In this document: one piece after another, positions 11,201-19,145 of the stretch
Layout of the letters: each line of letters begins with the position of its first letter
Numbering within the stretch: position 1 is the stretch's first letter
IMG/VR virus record: IMGVR_UViG_3300031746_000107
Coordinates: 1 to 31,266 of that record
Source of the DNA: a virus
Reading direction: 5' to 3' (one strand)
DNA length: 31,266 bases
Notes under the pieces: model-generated
What the model was told of the DNA's origin: nothing
The model's database searches: none
Seen by the model: the letters and a program-made list of their open reading frames with translations, nothing else
Made by a program: the position numbers and the translations under genes

Positions 11201-11907
11201 GCGTCCATCTTGCCGACCATCTCGACAAGACCTATAGGATTCTCTTGGTGGACGTTTACCGGTGCCGCCGGGACCGCAAGGATGTCCCTTGGTCCGATCG
11301 GAGGGCTGAACGTGAACTCACCCGGCTTGACCAGGTCAGGCATCATCATCCGCGTTATGCTGGGGTCCACGCCCAGGACATCGCCCAGGACATCGGCCCC
11401 CAGGGCGGTCGCCTTGTCTTTGTCGGTCGCCCCAACCTGATCGAGCACGGCGGTACCTGGGACCACGTCTGCCAGTTTGCGGCGACCGTCCATGACGTCT
11501 TGGGCCGCGTGGGCCTGGCCCTGCTCCTGTTCCACCTGGTCCCAGACCGACGGAGGCGAGCCCGATCCCATTGCTGCCTGCTGCAGGTGAATGCCCTCGG
11601 CCGCCTTGTTTGCCGCATCGATCGAATTGTAGATCCCCAGGTGCCTGCCCGTCTTCCTGTATGTAGCGATGGCCTCCTCGTTGGACATTATGCGGGCGTC
11701 GTCGCTCACCGTGGGAATCAGAACCTCGTTGCCGTCAACCCCAATGCTGATCGATCTGACCGAGCTGGAGGTACCGTCAGGATTTTGGACATTGGGCCGG
11801 TGCAGTAAGTCGATGTTGCCGGGCGTGATCAGCCCGGATGTGTCTGGGGAGTCGGCAACGGCCGTCTGACCGGCGGACTCTTTTTCGACATCATCCCACA
11901 CGCTCAT
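5269..11907 (-). CDS. Giant polyvalent internal/ejection protein with HELGH metallopeptidase motif
   Basis: A 2212-residue protein in the position of T7 gp16 (1318 residues), the largest ejected core protein. Visible parts: residues 24-110, a module seen in many phage internal proteins ([40 protein letters not shown]); the SVWDxVE motif twice (near 2 and 118); about 530, an [17 protein letters not shown] motif typical of large polyvalent phage proteins; about 600-716, a Pro/Gly/Glu-rich linker; HELGH at 946-950, a zinc-metallopeptidase signature; about 1150-1700, long charged helical or coiled-coil stretches; about 1770-2135, a C-terminal region resembling the large polyvalent protein-associated domain LPD38, with two hydrophobic segments near 2051-2075 and 2090-2108 that could insert in membrane. 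The start overlaps the previous stop by ATGA. I see no lytic transglycosylase domain. The ejection role is inferred from gene order; the peptidase motif is seen directly. Confidence 0.82.
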   Translation of the reverse strand: MSVWDDVEKESAGQTAVADSPDTSGLITPGNIDLLHRPNVQNPDGTSSSVRSISIGVDGNEVLIPTVSDDARIMSNEEAIATYRKTGRHLGIYNSIDAANKAAEGIHLQQAAMGSGSPPSVWDQVEQEQGQAHAAQDVMDGRRKLADVVPGTAVLDQVGATDKDKATALGADVLGDVLGVDPSITRMMMPDLVKPGEFTFSPPIGPRDILAVPAAPVNVHQENPIGLVEMVGKMDASDWLELMPFSPAGLVKNADLYQAVQRLKADSYTEASEQRAKYSAQAMDPWSRVTDDIRRASAGDNSPWSPPLGPEDLKQQDTELVERYLQEQEELDRRGLTFWAQVGQGVSVLPAWMAEFALTGGLAALGKTAAKEAGVRLLRKQTETKIGNLALRAAGWAGGGITRATLGMPHRVTEEILDRRLAGEIALDDGKIRFEINPEDWATSIAKGWGETVISAATESAGGAIGEGVGSIMRPVVTQFDKIVNALPMGKPFLAGVERAWLGLHNTLGHSDFVGKLFDRAGWNGLLEEIGEERLQTILEAVSGTQDFGAGADAGMIDRLMEGVKQDIQGLPVEVLVLAEPGGVKFTTGTLAARMGRPQKGGTDGKQEGALPTPEGQAAAGVRQEGRPQAEAGEPAQIEGPITPEILQKIFDEMLTRGGPIPAKGQPVQAGEIGQPSAPGEAGWPSGEAAQPGRQPIGIGPPSESGAPGISEPTGAPSLFVTYKTIGAQIIDMVEATPGIEETPKRYTDTIMNLIEARASAMGMTEEEYLAGHITEIRTGKAGEVGPGALKQEEPSEIIKMVRQNEGVPASTAVELLMSAGVETVDTHSTTEKITVRVANLSPDQENYLARLTVDRDLRLSTWPEMTIDPRAPISEITFTRKQKESDTGFERRIRELLSNLPIEPGQVGPGGGALPQSNKGAVEFLDSGKAIIHIFENADASTLLHELGHVFVRDLDGADLQVVEGWLGAGKGEWTTEHQETWARAFERWLRDGKAPIPALRRIFWRFREWLSRVYQVIKDSPIDVKVPQAVKDVMGRMFTPQKKGVVIKLKGVPVRPVPGELTKVRKAIADHPLYADAFEEAQGRFRTLGAGPWYVGKTNQTDVQEAIDQQPKDIQRDLRKKFVFEKAQAVLSWDQAGQQADLDISDPVQFVEYVGGLLSATAGKGSLLEGAVDRARQQHDPGFEALVQKYEMLKAGRSVQDINQTLLDLVLVMGGNPEDAADLFVKDSGLPHFAEGPTNAERTAIRRQIEKLAKSKGMILTDVDVIRAVDEAFFRAQERGQRVGYKMGQAAQTIKLTAMRERISRERDEWAEKLAEANAIGADRVKFARESLKAKEAQRKARASELVDWAQKNLPLRERGKLLDQVKNITGDPSLMRALAMAEQLAEESNARDLRQAVRDEIASTGVRSQSGKPVGTLTADVHARLNQIELDLEMHKGTPREEVRAQIAEAIAKYDNGEIQIDQLRMVTDAAMWQGFSSMSAQEVQQVLDNIRSIKATGKMLAEDKRLADRARFETDKEAILKVITGGQDLKAGTEAMPREQLERQINPLHGLILSQFGWRSILDRISRLDKVSKPYQSALSEYGRMAPKAHALEAVGQDAVLKELTAGAKETFGQDADKALAALQDEVTIVGTDLLGREVTIKATRDAFLKKWLEMLDPSLDATLRGGIREDGTPFGMLWTDDIMDKVRMLLTTQEKSWGVWQMRFYHRYYDSINKVYRATYGIDLPKNAFYSPLGRDVEGQEIPEYLLVAQEMLARLSPTNGSLKSRVRSIKPLRFAGATQVLVNHVAQMEHFKAWALPMSQFRRMFKNRQIAQAVLQYHSKADLDEVMALLGIFGRGGRDRAKMIRWMDKVRTNAVAAMVARPSVALLQPLSLVSYATDPRLGLADLVRGSVDFWTSPIDHFKELQTASPILRRRWDEGYERDIRDMLRQDWVGQMTGKRPWLKLVLSFGTRDMDKFGTAMGAWSAYRAELARSGDKAKAIALAEEITEETQSSASMTSLSSFQQDSSFQKLLTIFMNEPNKQWRIFADGYRNLVAKRGSPVKNLQNMVIAAVVLPMLVQLIRDAFRWRPKKQGEQLTAAPLQNLFIIGTLIQATARIFWQNPDYGKGDTFSPIESVALRSTEKLARKGSKVLRDWLDPDEYVDAEEFAQTLEAMAEVAGYAMGLPTPYLVQAEKAVRSGNVEEFIWSRSALGRHEKKAPPPIGAQE

Positions 11908-13784
11908 TTGTAGTTGTCTTCCTTGGCCATAGCCTCGGCCTTGACCTTGTCCCCACCTGCGATCTGGAAGTAGTGCCGGGCCACATCGAGGGTCAGGGGT
12001 TTCTTGATCTTCCGCCAGGACTCAATCCACTCGTCAGACTTCACCCCGCCGGTTGCGGCCCACTGTGCCTTTGCCTCCGGAGGCAGCCGGCGGATGGCCG
12101 ACCGCGTCGCCGCTGGTGTCATGTTCTGGAAGTAGCTCATCAACACAGGCGTGGACAGATATCGCAGATACCCTTGATGCTGCTCAGGAGTGGCCTTTGG
12201 ATTGGCCTCCACCCAGGCATTGTAATCGTCTATGGATTCCAACCACTTTCGATTGTTGGCCAGTGCGTCTTTACCCTCAAAGAGCTTGGCGGTTCTGAGC
12301 TGGTCCAGATACTCCCGGCCCTTCTTGGCGTCCGGACTCGCCAGGACGTTCGCCGGGTCCACAGCGTCCTGGATCTTCTTGAAGTAACCTGCCCCTTCAG
12401 CACTCGTGAAATTGCCCGCGGCTCCGGCCAGAATCTTCATGGCCTCCGACGGTTTGATCCGCCGGGCGGCCACGTCGTCTATTGCGATCTGTACCTTTGC
12501 GTGTGCCTTCAGAACGGCCTCAGCCCCTGGCTTGGCCGGCTCTGTGATGATCCGATAGAGCTGCTGTTGCTCGTCGGCCGTGATGGTCTGGTCCTTGGCT
12601 GCCTGATCGACCTCGGCCAGGTCTTTGATATCGCCCCTCAGTACACCTGAGAACAAGGCCGTTTTGGCATCATTGGATTGTTTTTTGCCTTTGGCCTTTT
12701 CGGCGTCCTGTATCCGGTCCACATACTGAGCCGACTCACTGGGGGTCAATCTGTCCGCGTATGCGGCCAACACGCCCAGGGCATTGTCCGGATCCGCCGA
12801 GATCGCCCATGAGACGATTACGTTGGCCTCCAAGACCTGTTGCCGTGTGTATTCACGCGGCTTGGTCAAGTGGACCATCATGCCGGAGTATTCCGACGGG
12901 TCCAGCGTCTTGACCTTGAGTGCCTGGTCGGCCTGGTCCACAGTAAGTTCTCCGGACCATAGTTTGCGGGTCAACTCTGCCCGATCGGAGTCCCTTTGCA
13001 GGTCGGCCTGTCTCTGTGCGATCGCTGCCTGCGCCTGCACCCGATTGGTTATCCTGCCCACTCCATCGGCATCGAGACCCAGGGCCTCCTGAGTCTGGGG
13101 CCTGTTGATCACCTCGAGTGCGTACTGCCAACCGTTTTGGACTGCCACCTTCTGAAGAGACGCCCAGGCCGATTCCTCCTTAACCTGCGATCGCAGGACC
13201 TCGGATTGGGCCGGATCCATCCACCCCGTGCCCTTCTCCGCCAAATCGATGGCCTCTCCGAACCTGCCCTGCCCGGCCAGGGCAATGGCCTGGGCCGGAA
13301 TGGTTTTCTGCCAATACGTTTTCTCGGTGTTTTGTATCCCGTCCGCCACGGCCGCACGCCAAACCGGCAAATGCCTATCCATGGCCATCTTTAGATCATC
13401 CTGTACCGTGGTGGGTAGACCTTTCATCACACCGGTTACATGTTTTTTCAGGCCCGTCTGGAAGTCCTCGTCCCAGTACGTGGCCAGGTCTTTATTGCCG
13501 ATCCCGTTGGGAGGCTGGACGATCTGCTCCGGATCCGCCCGATCGATCTGGCTGCGGTACTGGTAGACGTAGTCCAGTATCCTGCTCTGACCCTGGCTGG
13601 CCAACAGGGCATTCCGCCGTCGGATGCGCTCCTGACCGATCTGCTGCAGGACATCCCCCATGCCCGCCACGGCCTGACCGACGCCGGCTGCCGCACGGGA
13701 CTGTGCGGAAACAGCCTCATAAGGCGTTGCCGCATTGCCTGACGGTCCGATCTGCGGGCTGGATTGTCGTGGAAATCTCGGCAT
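11904..13784 (-). CDS. Internal virion protein (T7 gp15-like by position)
   Basis: A 626-residue, largely helical, charged and Gln/Ala-rich protein lying between the gp14-like gene and the giant ejection protein, which is the gp15 position in T7 (747 residues). It starts [19 protein letters not shown], then has a helical segment with [20 protein letters not shown], similar in style to the N-termini of podoviral core proteins that form part of the ejection tube. Repeated helical blocks ([18 protein letters not shown] and similar) look TPR-like but I do not assign a domain. The start ATG at 13784 sits 3 nt after a run of ten G on the coding strand that also serves as the ribosome site. Its stop overlaps the next start (ATGA). 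Function is assigned from synteny more than from motifs. Confidence 0.72.
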   Translation of the reverse strand: MPRFPRQSSPQIGPSGNAATPYEAVSAQSRAAAGVGQAVAGMGDVLQQIGQERIRRRNALLASQGQSRILDYVYQYRSQIDRADPEQIVQPPNGIGNKDLATYWDEDFQTGLKKHVTGVMKGLPTTVQDDLKMAMDRHLPVWRAAVADGIQNTEKTYWQKTIPAQAIALAGQGRFGEAIDLAEKGTGWMDPAQSEVLRSQVKEESAWASLQKVAVQNGWQYALEVINRPQTQEALGLDADGVGRITNRVQAQAAIAQRQADLQRDSDRAELTRKLWSGELTVDQADQALKVKTLDPSEYSGMMVHLTKPREYTRQQVLEANVIVSWAISADPDNALGVLAAYADRLTPSESAQYVDRIQDAEKAKGKKQSNDAKTALFSGVLRGDIKDLAEVDQAAKDQTITADEQQQLYRIITEPAKPGAEAVLKAHAKVQIAIDDVAARRIKPSEAMKILAGAAGNFTSAEGAGYFKKIQDAVDPANVLASPDAKKGREYLDQLRTAKLFEGKDALANNRKWLESIDDYNAWVEANPKATPEQHQGYLRYLSTPVLMSYFQNMTPAATRSAIRRLPPEAKAQWAATGGVKSDEWIESWRKIKKPLTLDVARHYFQIAGGDKVKAEAMAKEDNYK

Positions 13785-13787
13785 GTA

Positions 13788-13797
13788 CCCCCCCCCC
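13788..13797. repeat. 10-bp C homopolymer (poly-G on coding strand) at a ribosome binding site
   Basis: Ten consecutive C on the plus strand fill the gap between the TAG of the gp14-like gene and the ATG of the gp15-like gene. On the transcript this is a G10 tract that doubles as the Shine-Dalgarno sequence. Length changes here would alter spacing without changing either reading frame. Confidence 0.85.
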
Positions 13798-14297
13798 TAG
13801 GCAAGCAAGGCTATCGTGCCTGCAGTCTGGGCCAGAGAACTGAATGCCCCCAGAATACCACTACGTTTGGCCGAACTGGCGGCCTTGCGATACGCCTTGT
13901 TTTCCAGGTATGCTTTTCTCTGAGAGATCGCGGTCTCACGGCCGACCATCAACGCATCCTGCATGATGTTCCTCTGAGTCTCCTCCAGAATGTCCATGGG
14001 CGTACCTTCGAGAGTCACGCTGGATTCACCGTATCGCTCCTTTTGCTCGGCCATCAGATCATGGCCCTGCCTCAGTATTTGCCTCTGCTGCCATTTGCCT
14101 TTGGCCAGGGCCTCCTTCCCCTCTTCCAGGGCAAACTGGGCAGACGAGTAGTATTGAGACGCCTGAGCATTCCCCGCCATGATGCTGCCTATCCCATTGG
14201 CGATTCCACCCATCATCATCAAGGAATTGCCCATTCCCCAACCGCCACTATTGCCACCGCCGAGGGGGCTCGAATTATAACCGTATGTCGTAATCAT
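13797..14297 (-). CDS. Internal virion protein (T7 gp14-like)
   Basis: A 166-residue protein close in size to T7 gp14 (196 residues) and in the same place, just after tail tubular protein B. The N-terminus is Gly/Met-rich and hydrophobic (GMGNSLMMMGGIANGIGSIMAG), consistent with a membrane-active helix. It is followed by a long amphipathic helix (YYSSAQFALEEGKEALAKG, then QILRQGHDLMAEQKERYG) and a hydrophobic C-terminus (LAQTAGTIALLA). The helix plus 'ESSVTLEGTPMDIL' pattern recalls the conserved segment of gp14-type core proteins. The start overlaps the previous stop by one base (TGATG), with GAGG about 10 nt ahead. gp14-type proteins are ejected and help form the pore in the outer membrane; this role is inferred. 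Confidence 0.78.
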   Translation of the reverse strand: MITTYGYNSSPLGGGNSGGWGMGNSLMMMGGIANGIGSIMAGNAQASQYYSSAQFALEEGKEALAKGKWQQRQILRQGHDLMAEQKERYGESSVTLEGTPMDILEETQRNIMQDALMVGRETAISQRKAYLENKAYRKAASSAKRSGILGAFSSLAQTAGTIALLA

Positions 14298-16894
14298 CAG
14301 TCGTATACCTCAACGTACGGCACCAGGGCCCGGACCGTCATGGGCAGGGGCTGGTCCTGTCGGATCGTCACGGATATATCCTGGGACATGGTGCTCTCAA
14401 AGGACAGGGTCTTGTCTCCGGTGAACAGGGGATTGACATCGATCGGGTCCCAGGAATTGCGGAAGTTGATCCGCTTCATGTGACCGGCGTCCGGACCCAT
14501 CGAGATTCCCCAGGTCTGATACAGACTCGCCGTGCACTCCTTGATCTGTTTGACGCGAGACCGCGTGTTTCCACGATCTGACACCATATCGAACCGGACC
14601 GTCTTGATCGTGGAGTCGTAGCCCAGTCCCATGGAAACATCCGTCACGAAATCAGACAGGTTCAATGTTCCTGTACCGGAGATCGTCTCGCCCTCCACAA
14701 CCGCCCCCTGGGCGAGAACCTCTACTGCCATTCCTGCCAGGTGAGTCGCACCAGCGAAGTCCTTTTCCACACACCGGACGGTCCCTCCTGACGTGTAGGT
14801 GCTGTACCCGGCAGTGGTAAAGTTGGTTCCGCCGGCGGAGTTGTCCAGAGAGAAGGTTTTGGCCGTTGAATTGGCGTCGTCTACGGTGAAGACCCGGCCG
14901 TTGATCTGGGTCATCCCCAACACACCCTCGATCAGGATCTGGTTGCCATCGGCCAGGGCCGCTCCGGAGCCCAGGGTTGGCCACGTGGATAGCGTCACAA
15001 CTCCAGGACTGGCCTTGGAGATCCCGGTGATATTCGCCGGATCACCCCCGCTCCAGGACAGCCCGCAATCGACAAAGAAGACGTCGTTTTGATCATCACC
15101 CCAGGACCAAGGAGCCAGATACTCGACGTACCTGACGTCATTGCCGTCAATGTCCCGGTGGGCTATCCACCAGACTTCATCCTCCTCGTCTTCCGGGATC
15201 ACCGCTATGGACTCTACGTCGCCATCCGTGATCTGCCTGCCCCATGCGGCCATGGAGTTGACTCGGTCGTAGGTATTCGTCACAACCACGCCGTCGGACC
15301 GCGTGGTCCACAGGATTGGGTATGGCCTGCTTTGCCAGGCCAGGCCGGTTATCCCGCCGGCGGTAATGTGGTCCGAAAGTAGTGTGATGTCCGGAGAGGC
15401 AATGGAGTCGGAGTCGTAGTCATAGATCACCTCTCGAACCTTGCGACCGCCCCGCTGGATGTACAACAGGGCGTTATCTGCATCGATCGCCGAAACCGTC
15501 GCACACGGGATAGAAACCCGGCTGCCGATCACAGGCGGATTGTCCGGCCGGATCGCGGCCGTGGTATCCAAGGGTTGAATCTCCAGCACATTGCCGGCAG
15601 TGCCCACGATCATTCCTCTCCGTTCAGGTATGGCGATCCATCGGATAGGGTGCTGCTGGCCCACGCTCAGGGTATAGGCGAAAGAGTCATCCGCCGCCGT
15701 ACCGGCCCTGAACTGCTCATAGTCGCCGGTGGCAGAGAACCACATCCGCGTAGGCTGGTGAGAAGTGCATGCGTACAGGACGCGGTCGGCGTACGTGCTG
15801 ATCGTCTCGGGATATCCCCGCAGATCGCTCCAGGCGCCTTCTGACCAATAGGTTGTTGCGTTCGCGTCCGCCAGGCCGACCAAAACGTCTGCCTGTACGA
15901 CATTGGGCTCATTGTAATCGGAGATCCGGACTATTCCGATGTGCATGTAAGGCTGGCTGTACAGGTGCCAGGTGACGGTCCCGCTGGTGTACGACGTGCA
16001 AGAAACGCGGAAGTACACGGACTGGTCATAGGTGTTCTCTCCGATCACCCTCTCGTTTGCGGTCATAGTGGAGTAGGTCAGCCACAGATTGCCATCAAGA
16101 CTATACTGTACCTGCACTTCTCCCACCCAGGTACCTGAAAGGACTGCCTCCCATCCCTGGTCGTCTGCAATCGTGACCTCGTTGCCGTCTCCGATCGCAG
16201 TGAATGTATCGTTGGCATCGGACTGGCCGACCACCTGGCGAAGCCGCCAAAGGGCGCCCACCTGGTTTCCGTCAAAGACGCTGCCTGAGGCGGTCAAGGA
16301 TATGGCCCCAGTCGTCCCCGAAGGAACGATGTTGACCTCTGTGTCGTTCTCTGTGAGGAACGGACCGTCGATGATGTTGACATCCGCACAGGTCCACGAG
16401 GCATGGTCTGACCTGGTCAGCTTCTGGGGCCGATGAAGGGGATGCGTCAGGTACATGACGTCCGCAGACTGGACCCACTGGATCCGGTCAAGCTCCGTGG
16501 CCAGATACGGCGTGTTGACCTCATAGGGATCGCTGTTGGAATCGAGGACCTGCCCGTGCGATCTGAAGAAGCGGACATATCTGTCTCCGAACTCCAGGCA
16601 GTACGAGTCCCCTGCAGCGTAGTACCAAGACACCAGCCTGGCCACACCATTGTTCTTGGTGAACGCCACGTACTTGGTGCCTGGCCTGCGAACGGCCGGC
16701 CCCTGGACCAGGGGTATCACGTTCTCCATCGTCTGGCAGGACGACGAGTACTTGGTCAGGTCCATGCGGACATCGATCAATGGAGAGATCTCGCCGCCTG
16801 AGAAGCTGTTGACCAAGACCGACGTGGCTCCCCACGTGGACCCAGCGAACAGCCACGCCAACAGGAAACAGATTACTCTCTTGATTCCAGCCAT
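14297..16894 (-). CDS. Tail tubular protein B / tail nozzle (T7 gp12-like) with signal peptide
   Basis: An 865-residue protein matching the tail nozzle family (T7 gp12, 794 residues), which forms the distal end of the short tail. The family's N-terminal signature is clear at residues 24-60: VLVNSFSGGEISPLIDVRMD, then YSSSCQTMENVIPLVQGPAV and RRPGTKYV. Homologues normally begin almost at this signature; here it is preceded by about 23 residues forming a Sec-type signal peptide (basic MAGIKR, core VICFLLAWLFAG, small residues STWGA). The C-terminal part is beta-rich (for example VRFDMVSDRGNTRSRVKQ). The gene begins 22 nt inside the end of tail tubular protein A and its stop overlaps the gp14-like start. 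Ribosome site weak (GAG about 8 nt away), so translation is probably coupled. Identity is confident; the leader is the odd feature. Confidence 0.88.
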   Translation of the reverse strand: MAGIKRVICFLLAWLFAGSTWGATSVLVNSFSGGEISPLIDVRMDLTKYSSSCQTMENVIPLVQGPAVRRPGTKYVAFTKNNGVARLVSWYYAAGDSYCLEFGDRYVRFFRSHGQVLDSNSDPYEVNTPYLATELDRIQWVQSADVMYLTHPLHRPQKLTRSDHASWTCADVNIIDGPFLTENDTEVNIVPSGTTGAISLTASGSVFDGNQVGALWRLRQVVGQSDANDTFTAIGDGNEVTIADDQGWEAVLSGTWVGEVQVQYSLDGNLWLTYSTMTANERVIGENTYDQSVYFRVSCTSYTSGTVTWHLYSQPYMHIGIVRISDYNEPNVVQADVLVGLADANATTYWSEGAWSDLRGYPETISTYADRVLYACTSHQPTRMWFSATGDYEQFRAGTAADDSFAYTLSVGQQHPIRWIAIPERRGMIVGTAGNVLEIQPLDTTAAIRPDNPPVIGSRVSIPCATVSAIDADNALLYIQRGGRKVREVIYDYDSDSIASPDITLLSDHITAGGITGLAWQSRPYPILWTTRSDGVVVTNTYDRVNSMAAWGRQITDGDVESIAVIPEDEEDEVWWIAHRDIDGNDVRYVEYLAPWSWGDDQNDVFFVDCGLSWSGGDPANITGISKASPGVVTLSTWPTLGSGAALADGNQILIEGVLGMTQINGRVFTVDDANSTAKTFSLDNSAGGTNFTTAGYSTYTSGGTVRCVEKDFAGATHLAGMAVEVLAQGAVVEGETISGTGTLNLSDFVTDVSMGLGYDSTIKTVRFDMVSDRGNTRSRVKQIKECTASLYQTWGISMGPDAGHMKRINFRNSWDPIDVNPLFTGDKTLSFESTMSQDISVTIRQDQPLPMTVRALVPYVEVYD

Positions 16895-17457
16895 GTGGTT
16901 GTCTCAAATTCCTCTACACTGCATTCTACGGCGTCGAAGTGTCTGGCGTCTGACATGGTCCGCTGGAAGTCCGCTTCCAGGCCCTCCGCCAGATCGTACT
17001 TCTCAGAGAGTCCAGGCAAAAGTCTCTGTGCCAGTCTCGTGTATAGGGCAGCGATGAATAGGGCTGTGTACCTGGCCGCGTCAGTTTCCCGCCCCATATA
17101 CAGTATCTTGGCCTCGGATTCGTCCATCACAAGGCAGTTCCCTTGCCGCCTCCACTCGATGTCCTGATCGTCCAACCGGATCACCCTCAGGCAATAGGGA
17201 TTCGTGGGCAGGGTGTATCTGTTCGTGTATCCCCAGGCCGGGGCGGTCGTGCTGGCGGCCGAGATGTCTTTGGGCTCAATGGCAAAGTTCCAGTTGTGGA
17301 GGGTAAGCACCTCATCCAGAATCTGATCGTACCAGAGCAGGCACAGCTCCGCCTCTATGGGGATCTGATCGCTCGGTGCATAGTCAAGGGCATTGACCCT
17401 CGCGGCCCCGATCCTGGCCAGAGCCATGTTGCAGATGCCGATCTTTGACGTAGCCAT
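16873..17457 (-). CDS. Tail tubular protein A / head-tail adaptor gatekeeper (T7 gp11-like)
   Basis: A 194-residue protein, nearly the length of T7 gp11 (196). It joins the portal to the tail and holds the nozzle. The family signature is visible: KIGICNMALARIGAARVNAL near the start, then EAELCLLWYDQILDEVLTLH followed by NWNFA, and a 'LPTNPYCLRVIRL' strand. The mid-C-terminal helix region (AARYTALFIAALYTRLAQRL) is typical of the DUF-type adaptor fold. The start lies 3 nt after the stop of the upstream small secreted-looking gene; the 3' end overlaps the nozzle gene by 22 nt. No leader peptide is present here, unlike its two neighbours. Confidence 0.88.
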   Translation of the reverse strand: MATSKIGICNMALARIGAARVNALDYAPSDQIPIEAELCLLWYDQILDEVLTLHNWNFAIEPKDISAASTTAPAWGYTNRYTLPTNPYCLRVIRLDDQDIEWRRQGNCLVMDESEAKILYMGRETDAARYTALFIAALYTRLAQRLLPGLSEKYDLAEGLEADFQRTMSDARHFDAVECSVEEFETTTWLESRE

Positions 17458-17460
17458 AGG

Positions 17461-17994
17461 TCACTGCCACTCTTCGCGGTAATACAGAATCACGTGAAGG
17501 TGCTTGGTGGTGCATCCCGGCCCATCGTCCAGGTTGGCCCACTTGACGGTCAGGGCACCAGAGAATGGAACTCCGGCGAATTGCGTACCGGCTGAATTGG
17601 CCATTGTGATCATGAAGGCACAGGGGTCAGTGGAACTCTTGCCGGCCACGTCTGCGAACAGGACCTTGCCATCTGTGTCCGTGATGTTGACATCGTAAGA
17701 CGGGGCGTTGCCGTCAGCGTAGTACGAGATCCGGTACAGAGTCCCCACGAGGTTCGAATCTGTGGTCGTACTGGAGTCCGTGTTGGCGTCGATAGCTATG
17801 ACCAGCCGCCTCATGGCCGATTCGTGTGGAGCGAACCTGCTCTTCTGACGATCGGTGGCAGACCTGTTCCCGGTAATGCCCCAGCTCGTAGTCTGGGTAC
17901 TGGCCGCCCAGGAGCCTATGGCCAAGCACAGAAACAGCCACGCTATGACCAGATACCATCCTTTGCTTCTGATTCTCTTTTTACACCAGATCAT
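17461..17994 (-). CDS. Small secreted-looking virion-cluster protein
   Basis: A 177-residue protein of unknown family. The ORF is open to 18216, but that extension lies within the glycosyltransferase gene. The ATG at 17994 has GAGGTG at good spacing and overlaps the upstream stop by 14 nt, so I choose it. The N-terminus is a clear signal peptide: MIWCKKRIRSKGW, core YLVIAWLFLCLAIG, then SWA|AST at about residue 33. The mature part is beta-rich with a conserved-looking end (VKWANLDDGPGCTTKHLHVI, then LYYREEW). It lies between the glycosyltransferase and tail tubular protein A, so a head-tail or decoration role is possible but not shown. Confidence 0.72.
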   Translation of the reverse strand: MIWCKKRIRSKGWYLVIAWLFLCLAIGSWAASTQTTSWGITGNRSATDRQKSRFAPHESAMRRLVIAIDANTDSSTTTDSNLVGTLYRISYYADGNAPSYDVNITDTDGKVLFADVAGKSSTDPCAFMITMANSAGTQFAGVPFSGALTVKWANLDDGPGCTTKHLHVILYYREEWQ

Positions 17995-18595
17995 GACACA
18001 CCTCAGAAAGATCAACCGTATTGAAATGTTTGCACCGAATGCCTGGATGGGCCCATACCTCGATGCCACAACCATCCGCCCTGGCACAGAAATACTCATC
18101 CTCGCTGGTCTTGATGCACTGCCCGTCCTCGCCCATCGGCTTGTACGTCGTGTGGAACCAAGGCCATCCGATGGACTCCAGGACATACCGCTGGACCAGA
18201 ACACATCCAAACCCACAGGCCTGGACCTGGAATGGCTCCGTAGGAAGTTGTTTGAGGTAGCCCAGACTCATATCCGGCGAGACGTTCCAACTCATCTCGC
18301 CATGCACCCGTATCGGCACGCACGCGGCCGCCACGGGCTTGTCCATGGCGATCAGCTCCAGTAGGGCCCCAGGCGGCGGAACGACATCGTAGTCCAAAAA
18401 CAGGATTGACCCGACGGACGGATCCTGGAGCTGCTGCTCACATATGGCATTACGCCCCATTTCCGGGGCTGGACTGAAAACCCAAACAGGACGAGCACCC
18501 AGGGGCAGGCATTCCTGCATGACCCAAGCAATCGTGTCTATCACGATTCGTCTGTTTGGAGCGATCGGCAACCCTACTATGATCCGTCCGTTCAA
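17981..18595 (-). CDS. GT-A-type glycosyltransferase in virion operon
   Basis: A 204-residue protein with glycosyltransferase family 2-like features. Visible are an initial strand (RIIVGLPIAPNRRIVIDTI), an MGRNAICEQQL helix, the metal-binding DxD as D68-Y-D70 in LFLDYDVVPPPGALLEL, a GFGCVLVQRYVLESIGWPWF acceptor-side strand, and SEDEYFCARADGCGIEVWAH, the ED/E-x(n)-C-x-R pattern of GT2 catalytic regions, ending near H190. The likely reaction is transfer of a sugar from a nucleotide sugar in the cytoplasm. The start codon is TTG (18595), preceded by AGAAGG; no in-frame ATG exists before residue 26. It sits between decoration and tail genes, so a virion protein or host glycan may be the acceptor. 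Confidence 0.75.
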   Translation of the reverse strand: MNGRIIVGLPIAPNRRIVIDTIAWVMQECLPLGARPVWVFSPAPEMGRNAICEQQLQDPSVGSILFLDYDVVPPPGALLELIAMDKPVAAACVPIRVHGEMSWNVSPDMSLGYLKQLPTEPFQVQACGFGCVLVQRYVLESIGWPWFHTTYKPMGEDGQCIKTSEDEYFCARADGCGIEVWAHPGIRCKHFNTVDLSEVCHDLV

Positions 18596-18631
18596 GTTTT
18601 TGCCTTCTTTCCTTCCTGCCCTCTGTGGTGC

Positions 18632-19066
18632 TCAGTTGTGCTCGGCCCAGAACAACTTGACCGTGATGACACTCGCGGCAGCAATATGTCCTCCCGCTGT
18701 GACGATCAGAATATCCGTGTCTGAGGTTAACGCCGTGTTGGGGGCCGTAGACACAAGAGTCTGCGTGCTGGCACCGGCTATCGTGGTAAAGGTGCCGAAC
18801 AGATCCGCGTCCCCGGCACTGCCGATCGTCCCGGTGACTTCCCCGGTAGCACCTGCCGCCGTCGAGATGATCGCGTACAGAGGGACGGCCCCCTTGTGCA
18901 CTTGCCCCACATAGAGGTAGCTGCCTAAATCGATCTGGGCCGCTGCCGTGTACGTCTCGGTACACGATTTGACCTTTCCCCCCCACTTTGCAGAATCCAG
19001 GAAGGTGGCAGGGGCCGGCGTCATGGCGATCGTGTAGTTTGTTCCATACGTAGTTCCAGTTGCCAT
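18632..19066 (-). CDS. Probable head decoration protein, copy 2
   Basis: A 144-residue protein, a tandem paralogue of the gene just upstream (19146-19580). Both share MATGTTYGTNYTIAMTP, LDSAKWGGKV, IISTAAG, VTGTIGS, GTFT, ASTQTLV, APNT and a closing VKLFW(A/T)EHN, with identical length. The fold looks beta-rich with no signal peptide or membrane segment. A good ribosome site (AAAGGAG) precedes ATG. The position right after the major capsid gene, and a presumably high expression level, suggest a capsid decoration or cement protein; this is inferred, since I do not recognise the family. Confidence 0.75.
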   Translation of the reverse strand: MATGTTYGTNYTIAMTPAPATFLDSAKWGGKVKSCTETYTAAAQIDLGSYLYVGQVHKGAVPLYAIISTAAGATGEVTGTIGSAGDADLFGTFTTIAGASTQTLVSTAPNTALTSDTDILIVTAGGHIAAASVITVKLFWAEHN

Positions 19067-19082
19067 ATAACTCCTTTCAAAG

Positions 19083-19110
19083 GCCCGGCGGGTGGCGAGA
19101 CCCGCCGGGC
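19083..19110. promoter_or_regulatory. 11-bp perfect hairpin between decoration genes
   Basis: GCCCGGCGGGT and its exact reverse complement flank a 6-nt loop. On the transcribed minus strand it is not followed by a U run but by the ribosome site of the next gene, so it looks like an intercistronic processing, stability or partial termination element rather than a simple terminator. Confidence 0.7.
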
Positions 19111-19145
19111 GACAAAGAAGGAACGACCGATTCCGTTTTTTTCGA

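Noticed and set aside
10388-11440. A 350-codon plus-strand frame
   Set aside because: Also antisense to the giant gene, with Arg/Ser/Pro-rich composition and no recognisable motif.
17995-18216. N-terminal extension of the small secreted-looking protein
   Set aside because: It lies inside the glycosyltransferase gene; the ATG at 17994 has a good ribosome site and yields a proper signal peptide.
19083-19110. Rho-independent terminator
   Set aside because: The stem is strong but the transcribed strand has no U tract after it and the next ribosome site follows at once.
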